Positions 35,426-45,189 are shown, counted from the stretch's first letter. The stretch is DNA of 64,000 nucleotides from Verrucomicrobiota bacterium (GCA_016871805.1 VHCG01000010.1:17678-81677); one strand, 5' to 3'. Made by a program: numbers and translations. Notes: generated from the letters alone by a model not told the origin.

Positions 35426-36508
35426 TCAGGCGACCGTCGCCCGGAGGTCGGCCGCAAAGGCCCGCACGTCCTCCTCGGTCGTATCCCACGAGCACATGAG
35501 GCGGCAGCCGCCCTCGCCGATGAAGTTGTAGAATAGCCATCCGCGGCCGTAGAGGGCTTGGATCGTCGTCTTGGGGAGGTCGACGAATACTGAGTTGGCT
35601 TCCTGGGGAAACAGGATCCTCACCTGGGGCAGGTTATGGATGAGGCTGTGAAGGAGTCGCGCCATCCGATTGGCCTGCGACGCATGGCGGAGCCAGGCGC
35701 CGTTCTGCAGCATCCCGACCCACGGTGCGGCGACAAAACGCATCTTGGAGCAAAGCTGTCCACCCTGTTTGGCCCGGAGGTCGAATTCCCGGGCGAGGTC
35801 CCGGTTGAAGAACACGACGGCCTCGCCGACATGGATGCCATTCTTGGTACCGCCGAGGCAAAGGACGTCGACCCCTGCCTGCCAGGTGATCTCCCGGGGT
35901 GCAACCCCCAGCGAGGCGACGGCATTCGCGAACCGTGCGCCGTCCATGTGCAGGCGCAGTCCATGTTTTTTGGCCATCGCCCCGATGGCCCGGACCTCCG
36001 CGGGGCTGTAGAGGGTACCCACCTCGGTGGCCTGGGTGATGCTGACGACACGGGGTTTCGGGTAGTGGATGTCGTTCCGTCGCAGCACGGCTTCCTCGAT
36101 ACCCGAGGGGTTCAGCTTGCCGTTCTCTCCTAGCAGCAACAGTAGTTTCGACCCATTGGCGAAGAATTCCGGCGCACCGCACTCGTCCTTCTCGATGTGT
36201 GCGACATCATGGCATAGGATGCTGTGGTAGCTCTGGCAGCAGTGGGCGAGGGCGAGGGAATTCGCGGCGGTTCCGTTGAACACGAAGAATACGTCGCAGG
36301 GGGTCTCGAACAGGTCCCGGATCGCGTCTGCTGCCCGCTGGGTCCAGGGATCGTTTCCATAGGCAGGTGCGTGGCCGGAGTTGGCCTCCGCCAGAGCCAT
36401 CCACGCCTCCGGGGCGATGCCGGCGTAGTTGTCCGAGGCAAACTGCCGACGGGACGCGGTGGATCCCTGGGCGGAGGGAAGCGTCCTGGACGATGGAGCC
36501 GAGCTCAT
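35426..36508 (-). CDS. threonine aldolase-like PLP enzyme (beta-eliminating lyase family)
   Basis: 360 residues from MSSAPSSRTLPSAQGS; a short low-complexity N terminus precedes the conserved FASDNYAGIAPEAWMAL. PLP contacts: VFNGTAANSLALAHC, the aspartate in GLRLHMDGARFANA, and the lysine motif DVLCLGGTKNGIHVGEAVVF. Low-specificity L-threonine aldolases have this layout; they cleave threonine/allo-threonine to glycine and acetaldehyde. The family also contains aromatic lyases, so the substrate is not certain. The frame is open 29 codons further upstream. It follows the NtrC-like regulator gene by 46 bp on the same strand and might be co-transcribed. Confidence 0.88.
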   Translation of the reverse strand: MSSAPSSRTLPSAQGSTASRRQFASDNYAGIAPEAWMALAEANSGHAPAYGNDPWTQRAADAIRDLFETPCDVFFVFNGTAANSLALAHCCQSYHSILCHDVAHIEKDECGAPEFFANGSKLLLLLGENGKLNPSGIEEAVLRRNDIHYPKPRVVSITQATEVGTLYSPAEVRAIGAMAKKHGLRLHMDGARFANAVASLGVAPREITWQAGVDVLCLGGTKNGIHVGEAVVFFNRDLAREFDLRAKQGGQLCSKMRFVAAPWVGMLQNGAWLRHASQANRMARLLHSLIHNLPQVRILFPQEANSVFVDLPKTTIQALYGRGWLFYNFIGEGGCRLMCSWDTTEEDVRAFAADLRATVA

Positions 36509-36554
36509 GCTGGGAACGGTGCGGATCCGCAAGGGCGCGGCTGGGCCGGCCTGT

Positions 36555-38030
36555 TCACTCGCCGTCGTCGGCGAGCTTCCGATAGAGAGTGGCAAGGCTG
36601 ATGTCGAGCAGACGTGCCGCCTCCTCCTTGTTGTCGTTCGTCTTGTGCAGGACCTGGCGCAGGTAGTTCACCTCCTGGTCCCTGGCGAACTTCTTGAGCG
36701 AGACGATGGCACCCAGCGGGCGGACCGCCTGAGGGGTGACATCGACTCGCTGGGGTTGTGTTGGGACGCCTTTCGCCTTGCTGCGAATCTCGGTTCCGAC
36801 GGGCTCGACGATCTCTGCGGCCTCCTTCTCCTCCTGGCCTTCATCCTTGGGCGCATGTTTCTGGAAGGCGGGTGGCAGGTCGCGACACCGGATGAGGGGG
36901 GCCTCGGCCAAGACAGTGGCCCGTTCGATCACGTTTGCCAGCTCCCGCACGTTGCCGGGCCATGGGTACGACATGAGCGTCTCCATCGCGCGCAGGGAGA
37001 TCCGGAACCGCTGGCCGGACTCCATGTGGACCTTCTCCCGCAGGAAGTGCACCGCAAGCATCGGGATGTCGTCGACCCTCCGGCGGAGCGGAGGCAGCTG
37101 CACGCTGACGACGTTCAGGCGGTAGAATAGATCCTCGCGGAAACGGCCCGACTTGATCAGCTCCTCGAGATTCTCATTGGTGGCGGCCAGGACCCGGACA
37201 TCGACCTGGGTCGAAACGTTGTCACCCACGCGGCGCACCTCCTTCTCCTGAAGCACCCGGAGAAGTCGGCTCTGGAGCGTCGCAGGCATGGTGCCGATCT
37301 CGTCGAGGAAGATCGTTCCTCCGTTCGCTTCGTGGAAAAGACCCTCCTTGTCGGCGATGGCCCCGGTGAAGGCTCCCTTGCGATGGCCGAACAGCTCGGA
37401 TTCCAACAGGTTTTCAGGCAGCGCGGAGCAGTTGAGCGGCACAAAGGGACTGCGCGACCGGCTGGAATTGTAGTGGAGAGCCCGCGCCACGAGCTCCTTG
37501 CCGGTGCCGCTCTCGCCGAGGATCAGCACCGTCGTGTCGGTGTCGGCCACGCGTTCCACGATGCGGAAGACCCCCTGCATCACAGCATTCGCACCCACGA
37601 TCTGGTTGAAACTGTACTGGCGCTTGAGTTCCTTGCGCAGCTGAGTGTTTTCGGTGACGGCCTCCCTGTAGTTCAGGGCCCGTCCCACGCAGAGCTTGAG
37701 ATCGTCGAGGCTGAACGGTTTCCGAAGGAAGTCGAAGGCTCCGACCTTCATGGCCTTGACCGCGTCCTCGACCGTGCCGAGACCGCTGATGATGATGACC
37801 GTGGGTGGCGGCTGGAGCGCGCGTGCCTTCTCCAGGACTGCGTGACCGGTGGGGCGGGACTTGTCTAGGTACAGGTCCGTGATGACAAGGTCCGGCTGCT
37901 GTGTGGCGATCGCCTCGATCACCCCGGCATCGCTGGTGAACGGCAGGACCTGGTGTCCATCCGCCCTCAAAACCTCCGCGACCATCTGGACCATGGTCAG
38001 CTCATCCTCCACCAAAATGATCTTGGCCAT
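36555..38030 (-). CDS. sigma54-dependent response regulator (NtrC family)
   Basis: 491 residues. Receiver domain: acidic cluster VEDE (about 8-10), phospho-acceptor Asp52 (LVITDLYLD) and Lys104 (FLRKPFS). AAA+ domain: Walker A GESGTGKE (Lys178), GAFTGA at 219-224 (sigma54 contact), Walker B GGTIFLDEIG, sensor R-finger region FREDLFYRLNVV. C-terminal Fis-type helix-turn-helix: NKEEAARLLDISLATLYRKL. The two-part layout is complete, so it can activate RpoN promoters. No histidine kinase gene lies adjacent. ATG chosen because the receiver begins MAKIILVEDE; the longer frame is spurious. Target genes are unknown. Confidence 0.95.
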   Translation of the reverse strand: MAKIILVEDELTMVQMVAEVLRADGHQVLPFTSDAGVIEAIATQQPDLVITDLYLDKSRPTGHAVLEKARALQPPPTVIIISGLGTVEDAVKAMKVGAFDFLRKPFSLDDLKLCVGRALNYREAVTENTQLRKELKRQYSFNQIVGANAVMQGVFRIVERVADTDTTVLILGESGTGKELVARALHYNSSRSRSPFVPLNCSALPENLLESELFGHRKGAFTGAIADKEGLFHEANGGTIFLDEIGTMPATLQSRLLRVLQEKEVRRVGDNVSTQVDVRVLAATNENLEELIKSGRFREDLFYRLNVVSVQLPPLRRRVDDIPMLAVHFLREKVHMESGQRFRISLRAMETLMSYPWPGNVRELANVIERATVLAEAPLIRCRDLPPAFQKHAPKDEGQEEKEAAEIVEPVGTEIRSKAKGVPTQPQRVDVTPQAVRPLGAIVSLKKFARDQEVNYLRQVLHKTNDNKEEAARLLDISLATLYRKLADDGE

Positions 38031-38226
38031 AGGGCTAAGGATAGGGAATCCCACCGCCAGGCCAAGCAGGAAGGCCACGCAGGAAGCGGGGGGCGGACGG
38101 TTGCGTGCGGCCGGTCGGGGGGGGAGCGATGGGCCCCTTCGGGAGTCGGTGGTGATCCGAAGATGCCGCAACCACATCACCGGGCACGGAGCGCCGGCTG
38201 GGGATCCGCCGCCTCAACACCCGTCC

Positions 38227-39879
38227 TCAACCCTTCCATCGCTGGGCGATCGGTATGCGGCGGCCCACACCAAAGGCCCGGGAGGTCACCTTCAGGCCGG
38301 GGGCGGCCTGGCGTCGCTTGTATTCCGAGCCGTCTATGAGGCGCACCACCCGGCGGACTGCTACGGCGTCGAGACCCGATCGGATGAGATCCTCCGCCGA
38401 TTGGTCCTCGACCACGTAGCCTTCAAGTATCGCGTCCAGAACATCATACGGCGGCAGGCTGTCTTGGTCGGTCTGGTTCGGGCGTAGTTCTGCCGACGGC
38501 GGCTTTGTGATGCTGGACTCGGGGATCAGGAGTCCTCCGGTCCGACGCAAGGCGTCCTCATTGATCCAGCGCGCGAGCCGATAGACGAGGGTCTTCGGGA
38601 CATCGCTGATCACCGCGAGCCCGCCGCACATGTCGCCGTAGAGTGTGCAGTAGCCGACCGCGAGCTCGGACTTGTTCCCGGTCGTGAGGAGCAGCGAGCC
38701 GAACTTGTTCGACATCGCCATCAGCGTCACGCCACGGAGCCGCGCCTGGAGATTCTCTTCGGTCGTATCCTCTGGACGTCCCGCGAACAGCGGGGCCAGC
38801 CGAGTCTTCATGGCCTCGAAGGGGGGCTGGATCGGCACGACGTCGTAGGCGATCCCCAGGTTGCGGGCGAGGTCCCGGGCGTCATCGAGGCTGCCCTGAG
38901 AGCTGAACTCGGACGGAAGGGAGAGTCCGCGCACGTTGTTTGGCCCGAGGGCGGCCACGGCGAGACAGGCGACGACGGCGGAGTCGATGCCTCCGCTCAA
39001 CCCCACGACTGCGGAACGAAAGCCGCACTTCTCCAGATAGTCCCGGGTGCCCAGCACCAGCGCGTCGTGGAGCCGCTGCTCGTCGCAGGGCGACTCGGGG
39101 TTGGACGGTTGGGATGCCCTCAGATCCACGAGCGCCTGGTCGCTGGCGAAGGCGCGTGCCTGCGAGATCCGGTGTCCATTGGAGTCCAGAACACAGCTCT
39201 GGCCGTCGAAAACAAGTTCGTCGTTCCCTCCGACGAGGTTCACGTAGACCACCGGGACCCGGCTCTTTGCGGCAAGCTGCGACAACATGGCGTGTCGGGT
39301 CCTCTCCTTCCCGAGGTGCCAAGGGGAGGCCGACAGGTTGATCAGCACGGTGGCCCCGGCCTCGACCAGTCGGGCGGCAGGATTCAATCGGTGCCGCCGC
39401 TCACGCCAGAAGTCCTCGTCATTCCAGAGGTCCTCGCAGACGGTCAGTCCCAGTTGGTGACCGCGGAATGGCACCGGGTCGTTCGCCTCGGCGGGGTCGA
39501 AGTACCGGTCCTCATCGAACACGTCATACGTCGGCAGCAGGGTCTTGTGTCGGAGGGCCACGATGGTGCCCTCGGCGAGTAGGGCGACCGAGTTGGTGAG
39601 GCCCCGTCCCGGGTTGCGGCCGCTCCGACCGACGAAGCCCACCACCAACCCAGCCTTTCCTGTGGCCTTCGCCAGGCGGTCGAGAGCAGCGAGGTTGGCC
39701 TCGACGAATGCGTCCTTCAGGAGCAGGTCCCGCGGCGGGTAACCCGTGAGGGTGAGTTCGGGAAACACGACGAGGTCGGCCCCGGAGTCCGACCCCGAGC
39801 GATAGGCCTTAAGGATCCGGGATTCGTTGCCGGGAAGGTCCCCGACCGTGGTGTTGATCTGGGCGAGGGCGACACGCAT
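38227..39879 (-). CDS. nadE: glutamine-dependent NAD+ synthetase
   Basis: 550 residues. Makes NAD from deamido-NAD, ATP and glutamine. N-terminal nitrilase-like glutaminase with Glu41 (VVFPELTLTGYPPR), Lys112 (LRHKTLLPTYDVF) and Cys148 (LTVCEDLWNDED); C-terminal ATP-pyrophosphatase with the P-loop GLSGGIDSAVVACLAVAA and KSELAVGYCTLYGDM. Length is normal for the two-domain enzyme. Start at MRVALAQINTTVGDLPG. It lies 5 bp after the DUF192 lipoprotein gene, probably one transcript, and 196 bp before the response regulator gene. Confidence 0.97.
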   Translation of the reverse strand: MRVALAQINTTVGDLPGNESRILKAYRSGSDSGADLVVFPELTLTGYPPRDLLLKDAFVEANLAALDRLAKATGKAGLVVGFVGRSGRNPGRGLTNSVALLAEGTIVALRHKTLLPTYDVFDEDRYFDPAEANDPVPFRGHQLGLTVCEDLWNDEDFWRERRHRLNPAARLVEAGATVLINLSASPWHLGKERTRHAMLSQLAAKSRVPVVYVNLVGGNDELVFDGQSCVLDSNGHRISQARAFASDQALVDLRASQPSNPESPCDEQRLHDALVLGTRDYLEKCGFRSAVVGLSGGIDSAVVACLAVAALGPNNVRGLSLPSEFSSQGSLDDARDLARNLGIAYDVVPIQPPFEAMKTRLAPLFAGRPEDTTEENLQARLRGVTLMAMSNKFGSLLLTTGNKSELAVGYCTLYGDMCGGLAVISDVPKTLVYRLARWINEDALRRTGGLLIPESSITKPPSAELRPNQTDQDSLPPYDVLDAILEGYVVEDQSAEDLIRSGLDAVAVRRVVRLIDGSEYKRRQAAPGLKVTSRAFGVGRRIPIAQRWKG

Positions 39880-39884
39880 GCGGG

Positions 39885-40466
39885 TCAGTTGAATCCAAAT
39901 TCCTCACGGAGCGTCCGCTTGGTGCTGCGGATCAGGGTGCCAGGCTTGATCCCATTGCGCTCGAACCAACCCGGTGCCGTCTCGAGCACAAACTGGATGT
40001 TCTCGGATTTCGAGGGCACGGGGTTCTCATCGAGTTTCTTGAGGCGGACGACCTCCTGGATGACCCCCTCGGAGTCGATGTAGGCCGCATCGATGTCGAA
40101 GGTGACATTCCGCATGTAGAAGTGGGCCTGTTGCGGCTGGGGCAGGACGAACAGCATGGAATCCCCGTCGGCGATGCCGGGGCGGAACATCAACCCGGTC
40201 GCGATCTGCTGTACGGTCAGGCACATCTCGGCGTCGATCTCCTTGGGGCCGACCCACAATCGCAGGGTCGGCAGTTTGGGTAGGGTACGGTTCAGGTGGA
40301 ACTGGACCGCATTGGTCGCCGACTTGGCATTGCCTGCGGTGGTCGCGGTGGCTGGAGCCGCGGGCGCGGCCTTGGCTGCCGGGGCCCCGGATTCCTTTGG
40401 GCCGTCACATCCAGCGGTGAAGGTCCCAAGGATTCCTGACAGTATGAGAAGGCAGCTCACGCGCAT
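39885..40466 (-). CDS. DUF192-family lipoprotein
   Basis: 193 residues. Lipoprotein signal SCLLILSGILGTFTAGC with lipobox TAGC, then an Ala/Pro-rich linker (AAKAAPAAPATATTAGNA) and the DUF192 fold: EMCLTVQQIATGLMFRPGIA, MLFVLPQPQQAHFYMRN, and FVLETAPGWFERNGIKPGT. The domain is common in bacteria with no settled biochemical role. Start at the ATG giving the signal peptide; an upstream extension of 26 codons is possible but carries no signal. Lies upstream of nadE in the same direction, divergent from the molybdopterin oxidoreductase. Confidence 0.8.
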   Translation of the reverse strand: MRVSCLLILSGILGTFTAGCDGPKESGAPAAKAAPAAPATATTAGNAKSATNAVQFHLNRTLPKLPTLRLWVGPKEIDAEMCLTVQQIATGLMFRPGIADGDSMLFVLPQPQQAHFYMRNVTFDIDAAYIDSEGVIQEVVRLKKLDENPVPSKSENIQFVLETAPGWFERNGIKPGTLIRSTKRTLREEFGFN

Positions 40467-40570
40467 GCCGCAACGGTGACGGGTAAGGAGGCGGGAGACA
40501 ATACCGGCGGGCGCCACGCCAGCCGGGTCTCCGCGTGACGACATGCTCCTCTCCCGACATAGTCACGCCC

Positions 40571-42823
40571 ATGTCGCAGCGCATGCAGAAGACGCCGGAG
40601 GAGCGCCGGGCCACCTGGGTGCCGTTCGGGTTGGGTCAGACCAAGCCGAAGCACTTCCGCGAAATGCTCGATGTCGTCTGGAAGAACCGCGACAACCTTG
40701 GCTACGCCTGGCAGGTGCTGTCGAAAGGCGTCTGCGACGGCTGCGCTCTGGGTGTGGCCGGGCTTCATGATTGGACGATCCCCGGGGTCCACTTGTGTAT
40801 GACCCGGTTGAACCTGCTCCGACTCAACACTATGCCGGAGTTCGATCCCGAACTGGTGTCGGATGTGTCGACGCTGGCCGGAAAGTCGAACGAGGAATTG
40901 CGTCAGCTCGGGCGTCTCGCCTATCCGATGCTTCGCGAGACGGGGCAACGCGGGTTCCGTCGCATCTCCTGGGACGAGGTCCACCAGCGGCTCGGGCCGC
41001 GTCTTCGCAGGACCGACCCGGATCGGATGGCCTTCTTCATCACGGCTCGGGGCGTGACCAACGAGGTCTACTACGTGTCTCAGAAGGTGGCCCGGTTCCT
41101 GGGCACGAACCATGTCGACAACGCCGCGCGGCTCTGTCACGCGCCCAGCACCGGGGCGATGAAACATGCGCTCGGCTGCGCGGCGAGCACGTGCAGCTAC
41201 AAGGACTGGTATGGGACGGATCTGATCGTCTTCTTCGGGGCGAATCCCGCCAATGACCAGCCGGTCACGACCAAGTACCTCCACGAGGCGAAGCAGTTGG
41301 GGACCAAGGTCGTCCTCGTGAATCCCTACCTCGAGCCCGGCATGCGCCGCTACTGGGTCCCGAGCAGCACCCAGAGTGCGTTGTTCGGCACCGACATCAC
41401 GGACTGGTGGTTCCCGGTCACGCAGGGCGGCGACATCCCGTTCATCTACGCGGTGCTCAAGGTCCTTATCCGGAGAGGGTGGATCCGCCAGGAGTTCATC
41501 GAGCGCCACACCTCGGAGTGGGAGGACCTCCGGAAACGATGCGAGGAGCTCGACCTGTCGGAGCTGGTGACGGCCTCGGGACTGACCTTGGCCATGATCG
41601 AGGAGTTTGCCGAGATCCTGCACAACGCAAAGAACGCGGTGTTCGTCTGGAGCATGGGCATTACGCAACATGCCTATGGTGGCGATGCGGTCTCGATGGT
41701 CCTGAATCTCGGATTGGCGCGGGGCTATGTGGGACGTCCGAAGAACGGCCTGATGCCGATCCGCGGCCACAGCTCCGTCCAGGGCGGTGCCGAGATGGGC
41801 TGCTATTCGACGGCGTTCCCCGGAGGCAAACCGGTCACGCCTGAGAACGCCGCGGCGCTTTCTGAGATGTACGGGTTTCCGATCCCCGAAAAGCCCGGCA
41901 TCAACTCGGTCGAGATGGTCGATGCCGCCGGTCGCGGCGACCTGGATGTGCTCTACTGTGTGGGTGGGAATTTCCTCCGGACCCTGCCGGAACCCGATGT
42001 CGTGGCGGCCGCCCTGCGTCGGGTGCCGGTCCGGGTGCATCAGGACATCATCCTCACCGACCAGATGTTCATCGAGGCGGGGGAAGAGGTGCTGTTGCTG
42101 CCGGCCAAGACCCGCTACGAGCAGGATGGCGGTGGCATCGAGACCACCACCGAGCGGCGGGTGGCGTTCTCGCCGGAGATTCCGCGCCAGGTTGGGGAGG
42201 CCAAGGCCGAGTGGAGGATCCTTCGGGACCTCGCTGCCGCGGCCTGGCCTGAGCGGGCGCATCTGCTCCGCTGCGAGACGGGACCGGCCATCCGACAGGA
42301 AATCGCGCGGGTGGTCCCGTTCTACAAGGGCTGCGAGACGCTGTCGGAAACCGGCGATGCCATTCAGTGGGGAGGGGAGCGGCTGTGTGACGACGGCAAA
42401 TTTGAGACGCCCGACGGTAAGGCCCATTTCAAGGTGATCGGGATTCCCCCGCATCCGTGTGGTCATCCCGCGGCCTCGGATGCCGTCCTCAATGGAGGCC
42501 GGCGTTTCATGGTGTCTACCCGACGGGGCAAGCAGTTCAACACGCTGATCTATGCCGAGGTGGATCCCCTGACCGGCGCGCCACGCGACGCGATATTCAT
42601 GCATCCGGACGATGCCCGGACGATGGATCTTGTCGCCGGTGAGCGCATCGTGTTGGTCAACGGGACGGGTCGGTATACCGGGACCTTCTTCCCAGCGCCG
42701 ATCGCCCCCGGCAACCTGCAGGTCCATTGGCCCGAGGGGAACGTCATCCTGCCCCGGGGTGTCGTGGATCCAAACTCTGGCGTCCCGGACTACAACGCCG
42801 AGGTCCGGATCGAGCGGCCCTGA
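40571..42823 (+). CDS. molybdopterin oxidoreductase (FdhF/YdeP family)
   Basis: 750 residues, MSQRMQKTPEERRATW. DMSO-reductase-superfamily catalytic subunit close to the YdeP group of formate-dehydrogenase-like proteins. An N-terminal CxxC-type cluster region is visible (GVCDGCALG, later HLC), then NAARLCHAPSTGAMKHALG with a cysteine at the likely Mo-ligand position (Cys rather than selenocysteine: no TGA). Pterin-binding signatures GANPANDQPVTTKYL, GYVGRPKNGLMPIRGHSS and the C-terminal HPDDARTMDLVAGERI are seen. No fdhD, no b-type or electron-transfer partner subunit and no Mo-cofactor gene is nearby; the substrate and location are unknown. YdeP-like proteins are linked to acid stress. Confidence 0.85.
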   Translation: MSQRMQKTPEERRATWVPFGLGQTKPKHFREMLDVVWKNRDNLGYAWQVLSKGVCDGCALGVAGLHDWTIPGVHLCMTRLNLLRLNTMPEFDPELVSDVSTLAGKSNEELRQLGRLAYPMLRETGQRGFRRISWDEVHQRLGPRLRRTDPDRMAFFITARGVTNEVYYVSQKVARFLGTNHVDNAARLCHAPSTGAMKHALGCAASTCSYKDWYGTDLIVFFGANPANDQPVTTKYLHEAKQLGTKVVLVNPYLEPGMRRYWVPSSTQSALFGTDITDWWFPVTQGGDIPFIYAVLKVLIRRGWIRQEFIERHTSEWEDLRKRCEELDLSELVTASGLTLAMIEEFAEILHNAKNAVFVWSMGITQHAYGGDAVSMVLNLGLARGYVGRPKNGLMPIRGHSSVQGGAEMGCYSTAFPGGKPVTPENAAALSEMYGFPIPEKPGINSVEMVDAAGRGDLDVLYCVGGNFLRTLPEPDVVAAALRRVPVRVHQDIILTDQMFIEAGEEVLLLPAKTRYEQDGGGIETTTERRVAFSPEIPRQVGEAKAEWRILRDLAAAAWPERAHLLRCETGPAIRQEIARVVPFYKGCETLSETGDAIQWGGERLCDDGKFETPDGKAHFKVIGIPPHPCGHPAASDAVLNGGRRFMVSTRRGKQFNTLIYAEVDPLTGAPRDAIFMHPDDARTMDLVAGERIVLVNGTGRYTGTFFPAPIAPGNLQVHWPEGNVILPRGVVDPNSGVPDYNAEVRIERP

Positions 42824-42896
42824 CCCCAGGGGGGCGCGTCGGGTGGGCTGAGGGTGCGCTCTTGTCTCAAGGGCCTCCCTCCGTACCTTCGCCGGC

Positions 42897-44246
42897 ATGT
42901 CGTCGCCCGTCCGCGTCCGCTTCGCCCCATCCCCCACCGGCTACCTCCACATCGGGGGCGCCCGGACCGCCCTCTTCAACTGGCTCTATGCCCGGCACCA
43001 CGGGGGACAGTTCATCCTCCGGGTGGAGGATACCGACACGGCCCGCAACACCCAGGCAGCCGTCGACGTGATCGTGGAGGGGCTTCGCTGGCTTGGGCTG
43101 GATTGGGATGCGGGACCGCAGTCCAGCGATCCGGACGGACCCAGTCGCGGGGACCGGGGGCCCTACTTCCAGAGCCGGCGAGGCCAGATTTACCGGCGTC
43201 GACTTCAGGAACTCCGGGACCGAGGCCTCGCTTATGACCGGGACGGGGCGGTGTACTTCCGGATGACCCGGGATCCGATCACGATCCCCGACCTCATCGT
43301 GGGTGACATCATCCGTCCGCTGACGGATCGCGAGCAGGCGGATCCCGACTGGGTGTTGTGGCGCAGCGACGGGCAGCCGGTCTTCCACTTCGTCAACGTA
43401 GTGGACGACCTGGAGATGGGGGTGACGCATGTCATCCGCGGAGAGGACCACATCAGCAACACGGCCAAGCATCTGGCGCTGTTCCGCGCCTTCGGGGTCG
43501 AACCGCCAAAATACGGCCACATGCCGCTGATCCTCAACGAGGACGGCACCAAGATGAGCAAGCGCGACCGCGGTGCGGTAGTGACGAACTACCAGGAGGA
43601 CGGATTTCTGCCCGAGGCGGTCCTGAACTACCTGTCCCTTCTCGGGTGGAGCCCGGCGGACGGCCAGGAGTTCCTGTCGGTGGCCGAGCTGATCGCGCGG
43701 TTCGATCTGGACCGGGTGAACCGGAGTGCGGCGCGGTTCGACGTGAAGAAGCTGGAGGCGCTCCACTTCGAGCATACGCGCCGACTGGCTCCGGAGGCCT
43801 TCCTCGCGGCGGCTGTGCCGTATCTGTGGAAGGCCGGCGTCCCCGTCGACACCTTCCCGACCGGGTATGTCCGCGCCGCGCTCCTGACGGTGCAGGAGAA
43901 GGGGAAGCTGTTCCGGGAGCTGCTGTCGTGGACCGACTTCTATTTTGTCGCGGACGACACCGTGGTGTACGAGCCCGAAGCGCAGGCCAAGGCGTTGACG
44001 CCGACGGCGAAGCCCCTGTTGGAGGCGTTGGTGGTGGCCTTTGGTGCCGTGACTCCCTTCTCGGCGGCCGGTCTCGAGGCGGCGCTGAAGCAGCTCGCGA
44101 CCCAGCTCGGTGTGAAGGCCGGAGCGCTCGTCCAGCCGTGTCGGGTGGCCTGCACGGGTCGCCTCGTCGGTCCCAGCCTGTACCACCTGCTCGAGGTGCT
44201 CGGATCGGACCGCGTCCGGGTCCGAATGCAGCGTGCCCTGAAGTGA
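42897..44246 (+). CDS. gltX: glutamyl-tRNA synthetase
   Basis: 449 residues, MSSPVRVRFAPSPTGYLHIG. Class I HIGH-type motif PTGYLHIGG (His18), zinc-less middle, and the KMSKS-like motif GTKMSKRDRG. The anticodon-binding helical C terminus is complete. Both the discriminating type and standard bacterial GluRS fit; there is no gatCAB evidence to decide. It begins 73 bp after the oxidoreductase gene and ends 16 bp from the convergent efflux adaptor gene. Confidence 0.97.
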   Translation: MSSPVRVRFAPSPTGYLHIGGARTALFNWLYARHHGGQFILRVEDTDTARNTQAAVDVIVEGLRWLGLDWDAGPQSSDPDGPSRGDRGPYFQSRRGQIYRRRLQELRDRGLAYDRDGAVYFRMTRDPITIPDLIVGDIIRPLTDREQADPDWVLWRSDGQPVFHFVNVVDDLEMGVTHVIRGEDHISNTAKHLALFRAFGVEPPKYGHMPLILNEDGTKMSKRDRGAVVTNYQEDGFLPEAVLNYLSLLGWSPADGQEFLSVAELIARFDLDRVNRSAARFDVKKLEALHFEHTRRLAPEAFLAAAVPYLWKAGVPVDTFPTGYVRAALLTVQEKGKLFRELLSWTDFYFVADDTVVYEPEAQAKALTPTAKPLLEALVVAFGAVTPFSAAGLEAALKQLATQLGVKAGALVQPCRVACTGRLVGPSLYHLLEVLGSDRVRVRMQRALK

Positions 44247-44262
44247 TGCCGCATGTTGCGGT

Positions 44263-45189
44263 CTATCGGGCCTCGATGAACACGTCGAGCTGTTGTCCTG
44301 GGAACAGGTTCGTGCGCCCCGGTTCAATCCGGTAGATCGCCTGGAGCACCCGGGTGTCGACCCGCTCCCCGGCGTCGCCCGTCAGGGATTTCTTGGGAAT
44401 CACCAGGGGTTCCACCCGGACGAACCCGAGCGGGATGCTGTCCTGAGGATGGCCCCGAACATGGCCTTTCGCCGGGGCTCCCGCCGCCACCCTGGCGCCC
44501 TCGTGCTCGTCGATATCCACCCGCACGTGCAGCGGGTCGAGTCGCCCCAGGAGCATCAGCGGACCCGGGGCAGCCCCCGTCGCGATGGATTCGCCCGGCT
44601 TGATCTTCACCTGCAGCACGGTGCCGTCGATCGGGGATCGGACGAGACTGCGTTCAAGTTCGGTCTCAGCGGACCTGAGGGAGGCCGCCGCGGCATCCCG
44701 TTCCGCCTCGGCCTCGGTCACACGTGCCTTCGCGAGACGCGCGGCAAAGCGCTTGCGGGTCACCTCCTCGGTGCTGACCACGGTCTGGCTCTCGAGCTTC
44801 TCGGCATGGGCAAGTTGGTCCGACAGATCCTCGAGCTGGGCACGGGCGGTCTCGACACGGGCCTTCGCCGTGTCCACCTGGGACTGCTGCAGAGCCGCTG
44901 CCGCTCGGAGGTGTCGGTCGTCGAGCTGGAACAGGGGATCACCGGATCGGATCGCCTGGCCCGCCTTGGCCATCACGGCTGCCACAAGCCCCGGATGGGG
45001 GGATCCCACGGTGATAATCTCGGAGGAGGGCTCGATCATCCCGACGGCGGCCACGGTCCGCTCGAACGCAGGTCGGGCGGGGGGGACGACAGGATCCCTT
45101 AGCGAGCGCTGGGGCTGGGTCCGGGCGATCGACCAGGCGGCTAAGAGCCCCGCCAGGGTGGCCAACGCGGTCAGGAGATGATGCTTCAT
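44263..45189 (-). CDS. HlyD/MacA-type periplasmic adaptor
   Basis: 308 residues. One N-terminal signal anchor (LLTALATLAGLLAAWSIA), then lipoyl/barrel-sandwich halves around a coiled-coil hairpin (about 95-180: QQSQVDTAKARVETARAQLE to DAAAASLRSAETELERS), and SLVRSPIDGTVLQVKIKPGE. It should link the ABC pump below to an outer-membrane channel, as in MacA or DevB. Stop and start codons overlap those of neighbours (ATGA with the ATPase). Last gene of the TetR-controlled operon; no TolC gene nearby. Confidence 0.9.
   Translation of the reverse strand: MKHHLLTALATLAGLLAAWSIARTQPQRSLRDPVVPPARPAFERTVAAVGMIEPSSEIITVGSPHPGLVAAVMAKAGQAIRSGDPLFQLDDRHLRAAAALQQSQVDTAKARVETARAQLEDLSDQLAHAEKLESQTVVSTEEVTRKRFAARLAKARVTEAEAERDAAAASLRSAETELERSLVRSPIDGTVLQVKIKPGESIATGAAPGPLMLLGRLDPLHVRVDIDEHEGARVAAGAPAKGHVRGHPQDSIPLGFVRVEPLVIPKKSLTGDAGERVDTRVLQAIYRIEPGRTNLFPGQQLDVFIEAR

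Noticed and set aside
40457..42937. 826-residue open frame on the minus strand opposite the molybdopterin oxidoreductase
   Set aside because: Translation has no recognisable domain and is rich in Arg, Gly, Pro and His; it is the shadow expected of a GC-rich gene on the other strand.
42867..44327. 486-residue minus-strand frame opposite gltX
   Set aside because: Lies over complete GluRS with intact HIGH and KMSKS motifs; no domain in the antisense text.
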